DNA of 64,000 bases from Ampullaceana balthica. Taxonomy: Eukaryota > Mollusca > Gastropoda > Lymnaeidae. Each line of letters begins with the position of its first letter. Position 1 is the first letter of the stretch. The DNA lies in the NCBI GenBank assembly GCA_944989445.1, contig CALYLW010000313.1:466501-530500 (forward strand), written 5' to 3'. Positions 14,182 to 29,100 of this stretch are shown here, one piece after another. The notes beneath the pieces are model-generated. The model worked only from the letters and a program-made list of their open reading frames with translations, did not search any database and was not told the DNA's origin. The translations under genes were made by a program, and so were the position numbers.

Positions 14182-17100
14182 CATACACACACACATAAAA
14201 ATATGGCCTGTTACATCGCAACAAATGGCGTGAATTAGTGGACAGACTGTGATGGTGCCCCAACGTTCCACCCACGGGCTTAAAGGATAGAATAAATTGA
14301 ATAATATAATACATCCTTTGATTATTTCTTAGGCTATTACTTATAAATATTTTTGCGAATTAAAAATTGCAAAAAAATGTATTGGATATTTTTTGTAAAA
14401 TGTATTTAAAATAATAAATTGACAATAATATAAAACAAACTGAGGCAGAGTTCCTGCCACAGAAGTCAAATAAACATAGTACAATATTTTAAGTAAACAG
14501 AAAATGAATATATTTTTCATGAAAAAGGATGCATCTGTATGTAATATTTTTAAAAGATAAAGTAGAGCTATCGGCGAGTGATCATTCATTTTATATGTTT
14601 ACTTTTTCAGTAATCATATTGCTAATAAATGAAGGAAAAAAAACCGTAAAAAAACAAGTTTTTTACTATAAATCCTTTATGTACGAGAAGTAACTAAAAG
14701 AATGTTCATTATAATACGCAGCGCAAGACCATCCAAAATTACAAAATTGCAGTTGTGTCGTAAAACATGTTTAATATAATGCGCACCGATCAGGAATATG
14801 TTTATAAAAAGAGTTGTCAATAAAATACGCACCTAATTGCGCGACAGAAAGGTTGTTCAATCTAATACGCACCGCGACGCTCTATCTCAAAAAATAGCAT
14901 GATACATAGGAATAAATAAAATAATCTAAAAAAATCAATGATTTAATTACGGTACATGCGATCGATCTGAAATTTTGATACTTTGTTTTTATTATCGATA
15001 CAAAACTGCCTGCAAAATTTCAGCTCGCTAGCTTACGAGCAAGTGGGTTAAAAATCGATCAAAAGTTTTGGCGACAAGCAACGGCGGGTGGGCGGCCGCA
15101 GACACCACGAGTTAATATAAAGGATTTAAAAAACGAGAAATTGAAAATGCAAAAAAAAGAAATGTTAAAGAAACAATGTTTCTGAGAGACTTATTTTGAA
15201 AATTAAATTAATTTTAAAAAATTTGCTAGGTTTTTAAATAAATCTACTTGATACTATGGCTAGTCGCAGTGTTAAGGGAGTTAATTCCATTTTCAAAATC
15301 TTTTTTTTTAGTTTTAGTATTATGTTCATTAAATTAATTTTTTTCCATTTTCTTATTATTATATTAAATAATTAATGTAATATTAAATTTTAAAATTTTA
15401 ACAATTATATTGATAAATAAGATTTTTTTTGGTTATTTTATTTAACAACGTCTAAAACTAAGTTTATAAAGCTATTTAAGAATTTTATATCTTGATTTTA
15501 ATAGATGTTGCGTGGATGGTTATACTTGCTATCTGTTGTTACAGTTGGTTGTCCACTGTAATTCGTTTCTATAATTAGGAATTATCTATATATTTAATGA
15601 AATGAAATTCCAATTACCCTTTGATGAAATGCTTAGAGACTCATTTGAAACTCTTCATCCATTTGTGTTAACAAACACCTAAGTACTGTAGATGCCTTTT
15701 CAGTATATTTTTAAGTTGCATTAATGAACCTGTTTCACCAGCGACCGTGCGTGTGATTTGAGTTTTGCTCCCTGATTAATGAGTTCACATTCTCATTCTT
15801 ACTTTAAACAATTAACATTGGACTTAAAATAGAGATATGCTAAATGGTTCATGTGTCTTGTATTATATTCTTACTATAGACTTTATATAACTGAGTTGAA
15901 TCAAATGTAGATAGTTCAGTTAAAACGATTGGAGGCAACAAACGGAAGTTGCGTCATTCACTACGTCATTGTGTGATAGAAGTTCGGTATAATGTATAAT
16001 GTATGAATAGTGTGGAGTACAGGAGAGTGGGTCTAGGGGTGCAGCGTGGAGTACAGGAGAGTGGGTCTAGGGGTGCAGCGTGGAGTACAGGAGAGTGGGT
16101 CTAGGGGTGCAGCGTGGAGTACGGGAGAGTGGGTCTTGGGGTGCAGCGTGGAGTACAGGAGAGTGGGTCTAGGGGTGCAGCATGGAGTACAGGAGAGTGG
16201 CTCTAGGGGCGCAGCGTGGAGTACAGGAGAGTGGGTCTAGGGGTGCAGCGTGGAGTACAGGAGAGTGGGTCTAGGTGTGCAGCGTGGAGTACAGGAGAGT
16301 GGGTCTAGGGGTGCAGCGTGGAGAACAGGAGAGTGGGTCTAGGGGTGCAGCGTGGAGTACAGGAGAGTGGGTCTAGGGGTGCAGCGTGGAATACAGGAGA
16401 GTGGGTCTAGGGGTGCAGCGTGGAGTACAGGAGAGTGGGTCTAGGGGTGCAGCGTGGAGTACAGGAGAGTGGGTCTAGGAATGCAGCATGGAGTACAGGA
16501 GAGTGGGTCTAGGGGCGCAGCGTGGAGTACAGGAGAGTGGGTCTTGGGGTGCAGCGTGGAGTACAGGAGAGTGGGTCTAGGTGTGCAGCGTGGAGTACAG
16601 GAGAGTGGGTCTAGGGGTGCAGTGTGGAGTACAGGAGAGTGGGTCTAGGGGTGCAGCGTGGAATACAGAAGAGTGGGTCTAGGGGTGCAGCGTGGAGTAC
16701 GGGAGAGTGGGTCTAGGGGTGCAGCGTGGAGTACAGGAGAGTGAGTCTAGGGGTGCAGCATGGAGTACAGGAGAGTGGGTCTAGGGGTGCAGCGTGGAGT
16801 ACAGGAGAGTGGGTCTAGGGGTGCAGCGTGGAGAACAGGAGAGTGGGTCTAGGGGTGCAGCGTGGAGTACAGGAGAGTGGGTCTAGGGGTGCAGCGTGGA
16901 ATACAGGAGAGTGGGTCTAGGGGTGCAGCGTGGAGTACAGGAGAGTGGGTCTAGGGGTGCAGCGTGGAGTACAGGAGAGTGGGTCTAGGAATGCAGCATG
17001 GAGTACAGGAGAGTGGGTCTAGGGGCGCAGCGTGGAGTACAGGAGAGTGGGTCTTGGGGTGCAGCGTGGAGTACAGGAGAGTGGGTCTAGGTGTGCAGCG

Positions 17101-20100
17101 TGGAGTACAGGAGAGTGGGTCTAGGGGTGCAGTGTGGAGTACAGGAGAGTGGGTCTAGGGGTGCAGCGTGGAATACAGAAGAGTGGGTCTAGGGGTGCAG
17201 CGTGGAGTACGGGAGAGTGGGTCTAGGGGTGCAGCGTGGAGTACAGGAGAGTGAGTCTAGGGGTGCAGCATGGAGTACAGGAGAGTGGGTCTAGGGGTGC
17301 AGCGTGGAGTACAGGAGAGTGGGTCTAGGGGTGCAGCGTGGAGTACGGGAGAGTGTGTCTAGGGGTGCAGCGTGGAGTACAGGAGAGTGGGTCTAGGGGT
17401 GCAGCGTGGAGTACAGGAGATTGGGTCTAGGGGTGCAGCGTGGAGTACGGGAGAGTGGGTCTAGGGGTGCAGCGTGGAGTACAGGAGAGTGGGTCTAGGG
17501 GTGCAGCGTGGAGTACGGGAGAGTGGGTCTAGGAGTTCAGCATGGAGTACTGGAGAGTGGGTCTAGGGGTGCAGCGTGGAGTACGGGAGAAGGAAACTCT
17601 GATGAGGTTAAACATTCTACAAGGAGATTAGCGAGACCTGGAACTAACCTCTGGACACAAGCAATGTTGCCTTTACGCTGCGCGGCCGCTCAAATTTGTG
17701 ACCGACGCCGCGCGCAGAATATAATTACCGCACAGCAAATTTGTAAAATATGGCACAAAAACAAATGCTAGGGAACTTGCACACGGACCACGAACCTCAT
17801 AGGAAATTTTTTAAAGAATAATTCAATGCATAAATACAACGTAACTTGATGGGGGGACAATAAAATTATAGATAAAATAGTTTACGTCATTGCATGTGAA
17901 GCAAGTGAGATTAATTAATTTAATTGATTTCTTTAACGGCTTTGTAGACCAGCTAACCACTATCAGTGTGCTGGGTGGGGGTTGATCAAGTATGCCCCCC
18001 AGTTAGTGACATTAATGATTCTACTGTATAAATAGAATTTGCGCCGTCTAGGAAATCTAGTAGGACACACAAGCGTTAATTACCTCCGTGTGGAGCCCAT
18101 GACACGGCAAATCAATCTCAACACGTTGCAATGTTAACTCGTTGTTCCCACGGGGCTGTCTACACCAGTGATTCTCAAACTGGGGAACCATCGACTACGT
18201 CGAACCACTAGTCTACCTGAGTCAACTCTCCGGACTGTCCACATCGTATGGACCATTGATGCCAATAATTTGAGCCAATTCAACACCACGACGTAATAAA
18301 CTGTATATTCCGGAGCCTGTAACACCAAAAAATCGCGAGAACCGCTGATTCTCCACTCCTCCAAATATCTTGCCCCGTCATGACGGTACAAGTAAATATT
18401 AACAAGGTAACATACGGTAATAAAAATTTCACACAGACGGGGCGTACGGAAGAGCGTTAACCCGTAAACCTGATTGACAACGTCCAACGCTGGGCGCTAT
18501 TAAATAAAAATTTCACAGAGACGGGGCGTACGGAAGAGCGTTAACCCGTAAACCTGATTGACAACGTCCAACGCTGGGCGCTATTAAATAAAAATTTCAC
18601 AGAGACGGGGCGTACGGAAGAGCGTTAACCCGTAAACCTGATTGACAACGTCCAACGCTGGGCGCTATTAAATAAAAATTTCACAGAGACTGGGCGTACG
18701 GAAGAGCGTTAACCCGTAAACCTGATTGACAACGTCCAACGCTGGGCGCTATTAAATAAAAATTTCACAGAGACGGGGCGTACGGAAGAGCGTTAACCCG
18801 TAAACCTGATTGACAACGTCCAACGCTGGGCGCTATTAAATAAAAATTTCACAGAGACGGGGCGTACGGAAGAGCGTTAACCCGTAAACCTGACTGGCAA
18901 CGTCCAACGCTGGGCGCTATTAAATAAAAATTTCACAGAGACGGGGCGTACGGAAGAGCGTTAAACCGTAAACCTGATTGACAACGTCCAACGCTGGGCG
19001 CTATTAAATAAAAATTTCACAGAGACGGGGCGTACGGAAGAGCGTTAACCCGTAAACCTGATTGACAACGTCCAACGCTGGGCGCTATTAAATAAAAAAT
19101 TCACAGAGACGGGGCGTACGGAAGAGCGTTAACCCGTAAACCTGATTGACAACGTCCAACGCTGGGCGCTATTAAATAAAAATTTCACAGAGACGGGGCG
19201 TACGGAAGAGCGTTAAACCGTAAACCTGATTGACAACGTCCAACGCTGGGCGCTATTAAATAAAAATTTCACAGAGACGGGGCGTACGGAAGAGCGTTAA
19301 CCCGTAAACCTGATTGACAACGTCCAACGCTGGGCGCTATTAAATAAAAATTTCACAGAGACGGGGCGTACGGAAGAGCGTTAACCCGTAAACCTGATTG
19401 ACAACGTCCAACGCTGGGCGCTATTAAATAAAAATTTCACAGAGACGGTGCGTACGGAAGAGCGTTAACCCGTAAACCTGATTGACAACGTCCAACGCTG
19501 GGCGCTATTAAATAAAAATTTCACAGAGACGGGGCGTACGGAAGAGCGTTAACCCGTAAACCTGATTGACAACGTCCAACGCTGGGCGCTATTAAATAAA
19601 AATTTCACAGAGACGGGGCGTACGGAAGAGCGTTAACCGGTAAACCTGATTGACAACGTCCAACGCTGGGCGCTATTAAATAAAAATTTCACAGAGACGG
19701 GGCGTACGGAAGAGCGTTAACCGGTAAACCTGATTGACAACGTCCAACGCTGGGCGCTATTAAATAAAAATTTCACAGAGACGGGGCGTACGGAAGAGCG
19801 TTAACCGGTAAACCTGATTGACAACGTCCAACGCTGGGCGCTATTAAATAAAAATTTCACAGAGACGGGGCGTACGGAAGAGCGTTAACCGGTAAACCTG
19901 ATTGACAACGTCCAACGCTGGGCGCTATTAAATAAAAATTTTACAGAGACGGGGCGTACGGAAGAGCGTTAACCCGTAAACCTGACTGACAACGTCCAAC
20001 GCTGGGCGCTATTAAATAAAAATTTCACAGAGACGGGGCGTACGGAAGAGCGTTAACCCGTAAACCTGATTGACAACGTCCAACGCTGGGCGCTATTAAA

Positions 20101-23100
20101 TAAAAATTTCACAGAGACGGGGCGTACGGAAGAGCGTTAACCCGTAAACCTGATTGGCAACGTCCAACGCTGGGCGCTATTAAATAAAAATTATCAAGGA
20201 TTGTCCTCGTAAATAAACAGTGGAAAAAACAAACTGTCAGTTATTCTGATCATCTGAATCTAGAGATTAGAGATGACATCACATTCAACACACATCATCA
20301 AAGACTCAACACAACACACGTCTAGTAAATCCCTGGCACACCAGGCAGTGGCGTCGCTAGGGGGGAGCGGGGGGGGGCCGCCCCGGGTGACACCAACCCT
20401 AGCGACGCCTCTGACACCAGGCAGGTTCATGTGAACATTACTGGTGGATGCGAGCATTGGCCAAAAATCTCGTGTCGTGTACGGGGTTAAAAATGAGCGA
20501 AGCGAAGAGTGGGGGGAAATAAAGATGTCATTATTTTACCCACAATGGAAATTTTAATTTGGATCATTAATGAACAGTGGTGTGGGGGGGGGGTATACCC
20601 CGGGTGGCAGCTTTTGCTTTACATGGAGGGGCGTGACCTTGAGCTATCATAACTATTTTCGTAAAAGAAGGAGGCAACTACTGACCGCGACTCGGGGAAC
20701 AGTGATTAAGTTACGCCTCTGCTGGCGATGTTCCCTTAAGAATCACGGCTGCGCATATATCTGACTTTCGCCGCGCAGCAGTTTAGACTTTCCTCACAAA
20801 AAACTTGATTAGGATAATATACGATTTGTGTTGGTGAGGTGTAAAATTGTGCAAAAAAATAGATGCTGTGCAACTTTGCACACGCGTTTCTTAATTTTAG
20901 GGATGTACTGGATTTCGGCCCCGGCTTCGGCAAATCCGGGCGCCCCATCTCCCTTCCAGGTCAGTGGAGAACTTTCTTAGCGTTAGTCATTCATCATTTT
21001 TATTATGGCTTTAATTAATGCGGGCTCGATCCCACGCCCTTCAGCTTATGAGGCCAGCGCACTTTTGACTTCGCTATCCAGCCGCCCATAAACATTGGCT
21101 GTCACTATTGTCATTGCACTAAATATTGGCATTTTGAGAAGATCTTAAAGTTCTATCAAAAACAAATTAATCATTTATTTTATTAAACTTATCTCTATAG
21201 TAGCAAATGTTTTTGTTTCTTTAGTTTATAGTAAACAAAGATAAAGATGCAGATAAAATTCCGGGGATATTTTCATAGTTAACGGCCAATAGCAGTCCTT
21301 TACACAGATGAAATTTCAATGACGAGCTATAAAAAATATGGAACTGTTATTTAATGTCGCTGTGACACTTGGAAAATATTACCACAATCGAACTATGCGT
21401 GGGCTCTCCGATCTTAGTCGTGTATCTACTCTCGATTCACATGTGTATATGTCATCTCACAAATTATCTACTCTCCCACCTGAGGCATTTATCTACTCTC
21501 ACATGCATGTATCTACTCTCCCGTCTGAGGCATTTATCTACTCTCACATGCATGTATCTACTCTCCCACCTGAGGCATTTATATACTCTCACATGCATGT
21601 ATCTACTCTCCCATCTGAGGCATTTATCACACGAATCGTCTATACTACTCTATACTGTTCCATTTTAGTTACGTTGTTCTACTCTCCTATGACAAGGTTC
21701 TATGGCGGATTAAGGGGGGGGGCTGAACGGGCTAAAGCCAGGGGCCCCCGATGATTAGGGGTCCCCAAATTTAGTATATTTTATGAGAAAGATGGACAAA
21801 TGTTTGCATGAATTCCTGAAAATATCATAAATTAATTTTTTTAAAACTGATTTTCACTAAGAGAAAATATTAAAGATTATCGTTTATATTTTTAAAATTC
21901 ACCATTTTCATCAGGCTCGTGTGTTCTTGGGGTAGAAAGTCGGCCTGCTGTGCAAGCGGTCACGGAATCGATTCCCGGCTTGGGCACAAATATTTTTTTT
22001 TAATTTTTATTTTTACACTCAATATTAGGATACCGGCAAACAGTTATTTCTTCATATTCCATTTTTTCATGAATAATCTTTTGCTGGGAAGGCCGATCCC
22101 GTAGTACAGACAAAGTATGTTAAAGGAACCGATGAGCTATTTAGTTACAAGTTACATTCTTATATTAGCTGCTAGCAATCATTTTATTTAAAGGGACGCT
22201 GGCTCGATAGGGCCCCAGTTTGAATTGCAGCCAGGGGCCCCGTGCAGTCTTAATCCGCCCCTGACAAGGTTGTGTATCTACTCTCTGATAAATGCGTCTA
22301 TCTACTCTCCTACGACAGGTTTAATACAAAAGACAAAGTAATTGAAGCTCGGGTCAAAAACTTGGTTTCCAAACATATTAAGGCTATGATAGATTGACGC
22401 CTCTGATTAACACGTGTCGTCTATGGCGGATTAAGGGGGGGGGGCTGAACGGGCTAAAGCCAGGGGCCCCCGATGATTTAGGGCCCCCAAACTTAGCATA
22501 TTTTATAATAAATGTGGACAAATGTATACATGAATTGCTGAAAATATGATAAGTTAAAAAAATCTTATCTACTAAAACTAAAATGATCTCTTTTTCCCAC
22601 ACGATAGTCTTAGCAGTCAAAAAATCTGATTTGATAGGCTCAATAACAGAAATTATGAAAGAATATTATATATATATTTTAAATTGACAACTCTAAATGA
22701 GCTCTCGTGCCGAATGGAAGTCTAAGCTTTTGTGCAGCGGTGGGGGGTTCGATCCCCGGGTGGGGTGTGAATTTTTTTTTCATGTGTTTTTTAATTTTAT
22801 AAATTGTCTTTTACACTCAATTTTAGGATACCGGCAAAAAGTTATTTCTTCGAATTCGGTTTTTTCATGAATAATCATTTTGGATGAATATTTACAAGTT
22901 ACAGTCTTATATTAACTGCTAGCAATCATTTTATCTAAAGGTACACTGGCTGGATAGGGCCCCAGTTTGAATTGCAGCCAGGGGCCCCGGGCAGTCTTAA
23001 TCCGCCCCTGCGTGTCGTAAACAATCTGTTGTCATGGATTCCCGTCCATCCGTGTCCACACTTGTTTTGTCGCCCGTGTGTTCTGTTGGAAGGTTAGACA

Positions 23101-26100
23101 AATACCCAACAGCTCTCAGTAACCAAGGTGACGTCATCGTGACGTCTGTTGATCTGTCGGATGCGTCTGTAGCGGATACCCAACAATTCAAAACAAAGAA
23201 GAGTAACACACACACAAAATAAATTAAAACATCGGCGCCACCTTCCTACACCCTGTGGTGGGAGCATAGACCCATTCCCCAATGCTTGATCTTTATCAGT
23301 TCTGTGGTTTATGTAATGTAAGGTATGTCGCTTTTGTTTGTTGTCTTTTCAATACTTTGCTACGACTGCTTACAATAATTTTTTTGTTAAGTATGATAGG
23401 ACCATTGTTAAAGATTCAATTATAAAATGTTAATAAAATTATAATTGATAATTTTAATTTCAATTTTTCAAAATTTTTTGTTTGAATTTTATTTCTGAAT
23501 TTATTTTTTTAAAACTTTCGTGTTTTTCATTCGCTCGCCTCTGAGGTCAAATATGGGTCAAGGACTCAAGGTCAAGGCAAAACAAAGAAATGGGGGTCAA
23601 TCCCCAGACAAACACAACATCATCCCCTCCCCCCCCCTGTTCAATATTTTTAAATCCTTTATATTAACTTCACCGTCTTGTTATTCCTGAAATTCAAACC
23701 GGGAAATAAAGTAATTGATTTGACATTTAAGACATAAATTAATGCAAACTGACCAGCTATTTGTCCTGGCATAAATCACAGGTCCAATGGCTTCCTAGCG
23801 TAAAGAAACTATATGTAACAATGACTTCCGGACGTATAGAAACTATACGTAGCCGTGGCTTTCTTGCGTAAAGATACTATACTTTACAATGACATCTTGG
23901 CGTATATAAATTATATGTAACAGTGGCTTTCTTGCGTAAAGAAACTATACGTATACGTAACAATGACTTCCGGACTTATAGTAAACTATATGTAACAGTG
24001 GTTTTCTTGCGTAAAGAAACCAGAGGCGTAACTGGGTTTTGACGCCCTTGGCTAATTTATTTTTGGCACCCTTTATTTAAATAAACATTTACAAATTAGA
24101 GATTTAGCGACGCCCTTTTGAACTGGCGCAGGCCGGCGCCCTAGGCAACTGCCCCAATGCCAAGCCGTTGTTACGCCACTGAAAAGAAACCATATGTAAC
24201 AATGGCTTCCTGGCCTAAAGAAACTAAGTAGCAATGTTAATATCAAAGCATAATGATTTCTCATGTTTAAATTTGAAAGGTCTGGGAGATTTGCATTTTA
24301 AATGTAAATAATATGATTAAAAAAATAGGGGTGTTATTTTCAAAAAATATTTGTTCTTTTATTTAGCATGGATTCGATATTATTAATTATATTTCAGTTA
24401 TTTTAAATTCTATCATTTGATTAGTCATTAATTATGTTTATGAATTTTTACAGGAACAAAGGTCACTGAAATCTTAATGATAATGAAGCACTTTTGAAGT
24501 TACAAATCGACTTTATTTGAATTAAGTTCGTTGAGAAAATTTGATTTCATTAGTCAAAGGCGGGATATTTATGTGCTAACTTTATAAACATGGTTTGATA
24601 ACCATTCAGACAGGGTAAACATTCCTTCATGAACGTTGCAATTTATTTCTTTAATGAAACAATCACATGATCCTTTTCTAAAAGTCCCAGCACGTAATTG
24701 ACGTTACCTAAATCAATATACATAATTCCCGTTGTCTGTATGTATGTATGGATATAATTATAGTGCTGTTAGGTGGCGCTGCGATCGATTTTGATTTACT
24801 CTCTTGATGGTGTTTTTTTCGGGCTTACCCATTAAATTCCTTTTCGCCTTTATTATAAAAGTTTGAGCTTATATTTTAATAAAAGGCGTGCATCGGAAAG
24901 CGCGCAAAAAGGTGTGCAAAATAATTATAAATTAAAGTATTTAAAGACGGGCTGTAAAAAAAAATTATATTATATCATTGTTTCAGCTTATATTTTAATT
25001 TTTAAAAGGGAACGATGTAAAAATAGGATTTGAGGATTTATAATTATGAAATACTTTGTGTACATTTCAGCAAGTTAAATATTTCGTATCTATCAAACAA
25101 GGATAAGTTACTTATGTTATTGATTCCCGTTTGTCTGTATGGATGTAGTGCTGTTAGGTGGCGCTGTGATCGATTTTGTTTTATAGTGCTGTTTGAACCA
25201 AATAAAGATTCCGTCATTTTTGGTGGGTTATCTCTAGTGTAAACATATTATTTCTTTAAAACAAAATAATTTTGGAATAGTTAATTAAACTGATTCTTAA
25301 CCAAATTATAATATTCATGCGTGCTACATTCAAGTTTAGCTACTTATAAAGTAGCTTTGGGGCCGTCCATAAATGACGTCACGCGATTTTTGCCGACCTC
25401 GTCACGCGACGTCACAAAAACTTAGACCACCCCCTCTAAAAATACGTCACAAATCTTGGCCCCCCCCCCAAAAAAAAATAACAAAAAAAAATAACAAAGA
25501 AAAAACAACAACTTTATTTTCTATTTGAAAATAAGTATATTTCAAAACACTTTTATTGTCATTTAAGTATTTATTATTTATTTAGTGAAGATCTACATTG
25601 TAATATCGTAACCCGCGTGAAGCATTTTTAAAAAACGTTTAACCGGCCTTCAGAAAACGAACTGTGTTAACATCCTTAGCTTATATTTTATTTTAATGAA
25701 TACAAATTAAACATTGACTATTGATCATCACGGTTAACGTCTTTGTTTAGAAAAAAAATTATTTAAAAATAACATTTTTAAAATGTATTTTTTTTAGAAT
25801 CCCTCAATTGACTGACGGGCATCCCGTAAGACAGAGGTCGGCGAACAGAGGTAAATAACCTGAACTGGGGTCAAAAAGGGAATTCTTGAGGGTAATGCAG
25901 ACTCATTTGGGACTTATAACATCCACTACAATCCGCTAGATATATTAAAATACGTCATGTGTACGTGTACGCTTGGAACATATGCCCATTATTAAACAGG
26001 TTCCATCCAGAAAATGCATTTTTTAAAAATTTGACAACTATGTAGATTTCTTACCTACGCACTATATGAAGACACCTAAATCTACCCTACTTTCATTTAT

Positions 26101-29100
26101 ATTGACACGAGTGACAATAATATTAATCCACATGACTTGTCTTTATCGCGTATCATTTCTGTGATATTTAAAATTAATGCCTTAAAAACTGAGCTAAGAA
26201 GAAAAGTTGTTTTGTTCTCCTCTCGAATTGCAATGTCAAGAATTTGATGCATTCAATAAAGTTAATGAATACTTGACTAATTTTAAATGGGCTCATTTAC
26301 CATTATATCTAGAACAGTGTTTCTCATACTTTTTAGTATTGCGGACCAGCAGGAATTTTTTCCATTGTACCAGGGACCGGTGCACTGACAATTTTTTCTG
26401 TCCTTTTTTGAGAACATCTGCGGACCGGGCAGCGGATGGCCCACGGACTGGCTTCGGTCCGCGGACCACCACTTTGAGAAGCACTGATCTAGAAGACTAG
26501 AATGGCCAGGGGCGTTTTATCAAAAACCATCGAACAATTATATCAAACTTAAAACGTTTTTAATTCTATCAAATAGATTCCCTCCCCCCTCCCCTTTTAA
26601 AGAAAAATGGATATTCCGTGTCGTTTTGACTTAAAATATCTACACATAATCCTATTCAAATCATTTTTAGACACTTGTCATGCTTGTAAAACTCACCAGT
26701 AGCATTTTCGGGGGGGGGGTGCTAAAGACGCTCCCCCAAATCCCCGAGTCACATGAGCAGGACCTAGAGTCTGGGGGGGGGGTAACGCATACATTAACTT
26801 GTATATTTTGTGGTAACGGGCATGAGAGAACCAAACGGAGCTGCGGTTAGATCACAAATGCTTTGATGTCAACATCAAACGACGCAGTGTAACACTTTCA
26901 TATGTTATCTTGTGGATTCTCAAACTTATGGATTATAATTAGATTTAATTTTCGTGTCTTCATAGCATACGCCAACCAGCGTCTGATGGCCTACCGACCA
27001 GCACATTGAGAAGCACTGATTTTTTTTTAAAAAAGAGAAAAAAGTCATTAAATAAATTGTAAGGGACCAAATATTTCATTGGAAGTTTTATTTGAAAGTA
27101 ACCCTTTTGATGTGACGTCACATTTCTTCAACCCCCCTCCCTCCCCCTCGTCACGCAACGTCACAAAAGTGTGACCCCCTCCCCCCCTAGGTGCGTGACG
27201 TCATTTATGGACGGCCCCTTTCCCCATGTGGCTTTCAGTGTGGGTAAGTTCCATAATAGGTTTGTTATTTCTTACCCAGAGACTAGTCAACCAAACTAGC
27301 CATTGCAGATTTAAATTTTAAAAATGTATAATTTTATGAATTATTTTTAAAATCTCAATTCATTATGTTGTTATCCAATCCATGTTTTCTTTGTACAACC
27401 ATGACAATTACAAATGATTAAACATGATTTATATTAAACACTAACGTATCACACGTCAAAAATGACGGACGTTTTCAAAATAAATACACATCAGATTAAA
27501 AAATAACGTAATACAGAACTTTCATTTATTTTTATCTGATTCATTTATTTTCATATTGAACAATTTTATGCGGAACGTTCGAAAAGAGTTATATTTGGTG
27601 CAGTAATTTGTGGTGCGCACTATTGAACAAATCAGCACTACATCCAAGAAGCATTACATCCTCATCCAGTACGGGAATTATGTATGTTGATGTTTTACGC
27701 GACGTAACTAAAATGTGGGATTTTTGGATTGTCGTGCGATGTGTATTATAATGAACATACTTTTAGTTATGTCTCGTGTATAAAGGATTTATAGTAAAAA
27801 AAACTTGGTTTTTCTACGAGTCTCAATTAGTTGAATTTGAATTTATCCCATGGAGGCATATGCAATGAAGAAATTTATTTTTTCACGGGGTGTGGATGTC
27901 ATGCATATAACAGTGTTTAATTAAATGTAACATAACTTTGATGTGACGTCTTTTTTTTTATAATTGCTGCAGTTCAGTTGGAAAGCTATTTCAGAAATCT
28001 ATGGGAACGGATTGCTTTTGTTTCATAATGGTGTCTAATCTATAACCGACGCTCCTTAATAACAGAAGATTGCGGACTAGATTTATCACAACTCTTAGCT
28101 TGTGCTTTCCAAATCCTTTATGTCCTTATATGAGCTGTACTAACTCATCGCTCAACGTTAACTACTGACTGTGTCATTGGGGAAAAAAGCTTAAAACCAA
28201 AAATGTATTAATATTTAAAAACTGATGTCTTCTGAGTTCTTAACTAAAAATATCAGCTCCTTGGGGTCTGGGGACCTTATTTCCTTGTTCCTAATCCACG
28301 CTCATGGGCGTCGCTAGGAATTTTTCCAGGGGGGGGGGCAAAAAACACTTTTTAAATTTAACTTACAATGCCATAAAGGTTCAATTTTCAATTAAATTCA
28401 AGTTAATTATAACATAAGGGCCGAAAAAAGCCTTAGAAATTAAAAAGACTTGCAAATTAGTGTTGTAATAGCTAAAATACAACATATATTAATGCATTTA
28501 ATAAATTAAAAACTTAAGTTCTCACGAGAACTTAAGTCCTCACGAGAAAATTGAATTTTGCTGTGAAATAATATACGTGTAGAAACTGCAGGATTACCAA
28601 AGATGGATATCAGAAATTTTTTTAACAGGCTCAAAAACAAAAACAAAAAAACAACAACAACACGAAAAGAGCAATCACGAGATTCCGAAATGCCGTTATT
28701 AGAAGATTTCGGGGCGTCTGTAGCATCTGACTTATCATTTGCATTGAGAGCAACAGTACAAGTTCAACAGCCAGACACAACTGAAGCAACTGTTCCTAAG
28801 TTGATTGTCACTGACACTTCATTTCCTAAATTGGATATTGGAAGGTATGCCTGGACACACGACCTTTCAAATAAGTTGAAATTGCAGCTGATTCGTGATT
28901 GTTGGACCCCTGATAAAAAGTATGATTTTAGAGCTGACCGTGAGGGAAACAGAGTTTTTAGTTTTTAGATAATCATGGTTATTAGACTATTCACCGTGGC
29001 TTGTATACTCGTAAATGTTAAAAGGTGCTTTTTTCAATTATTGCGTGTTGTTTCCACAAAAAGTAATTCGATGAGTTCAGTGGGCATTTGTCATCAAACC

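Noticed and set aside
17600..17625. GAAACTCTGATGAG, like a hammerhead ribozyme core
   Set aside because: GAAA and CTGATGA are adjacent, with no stems I, II and III in the right order.
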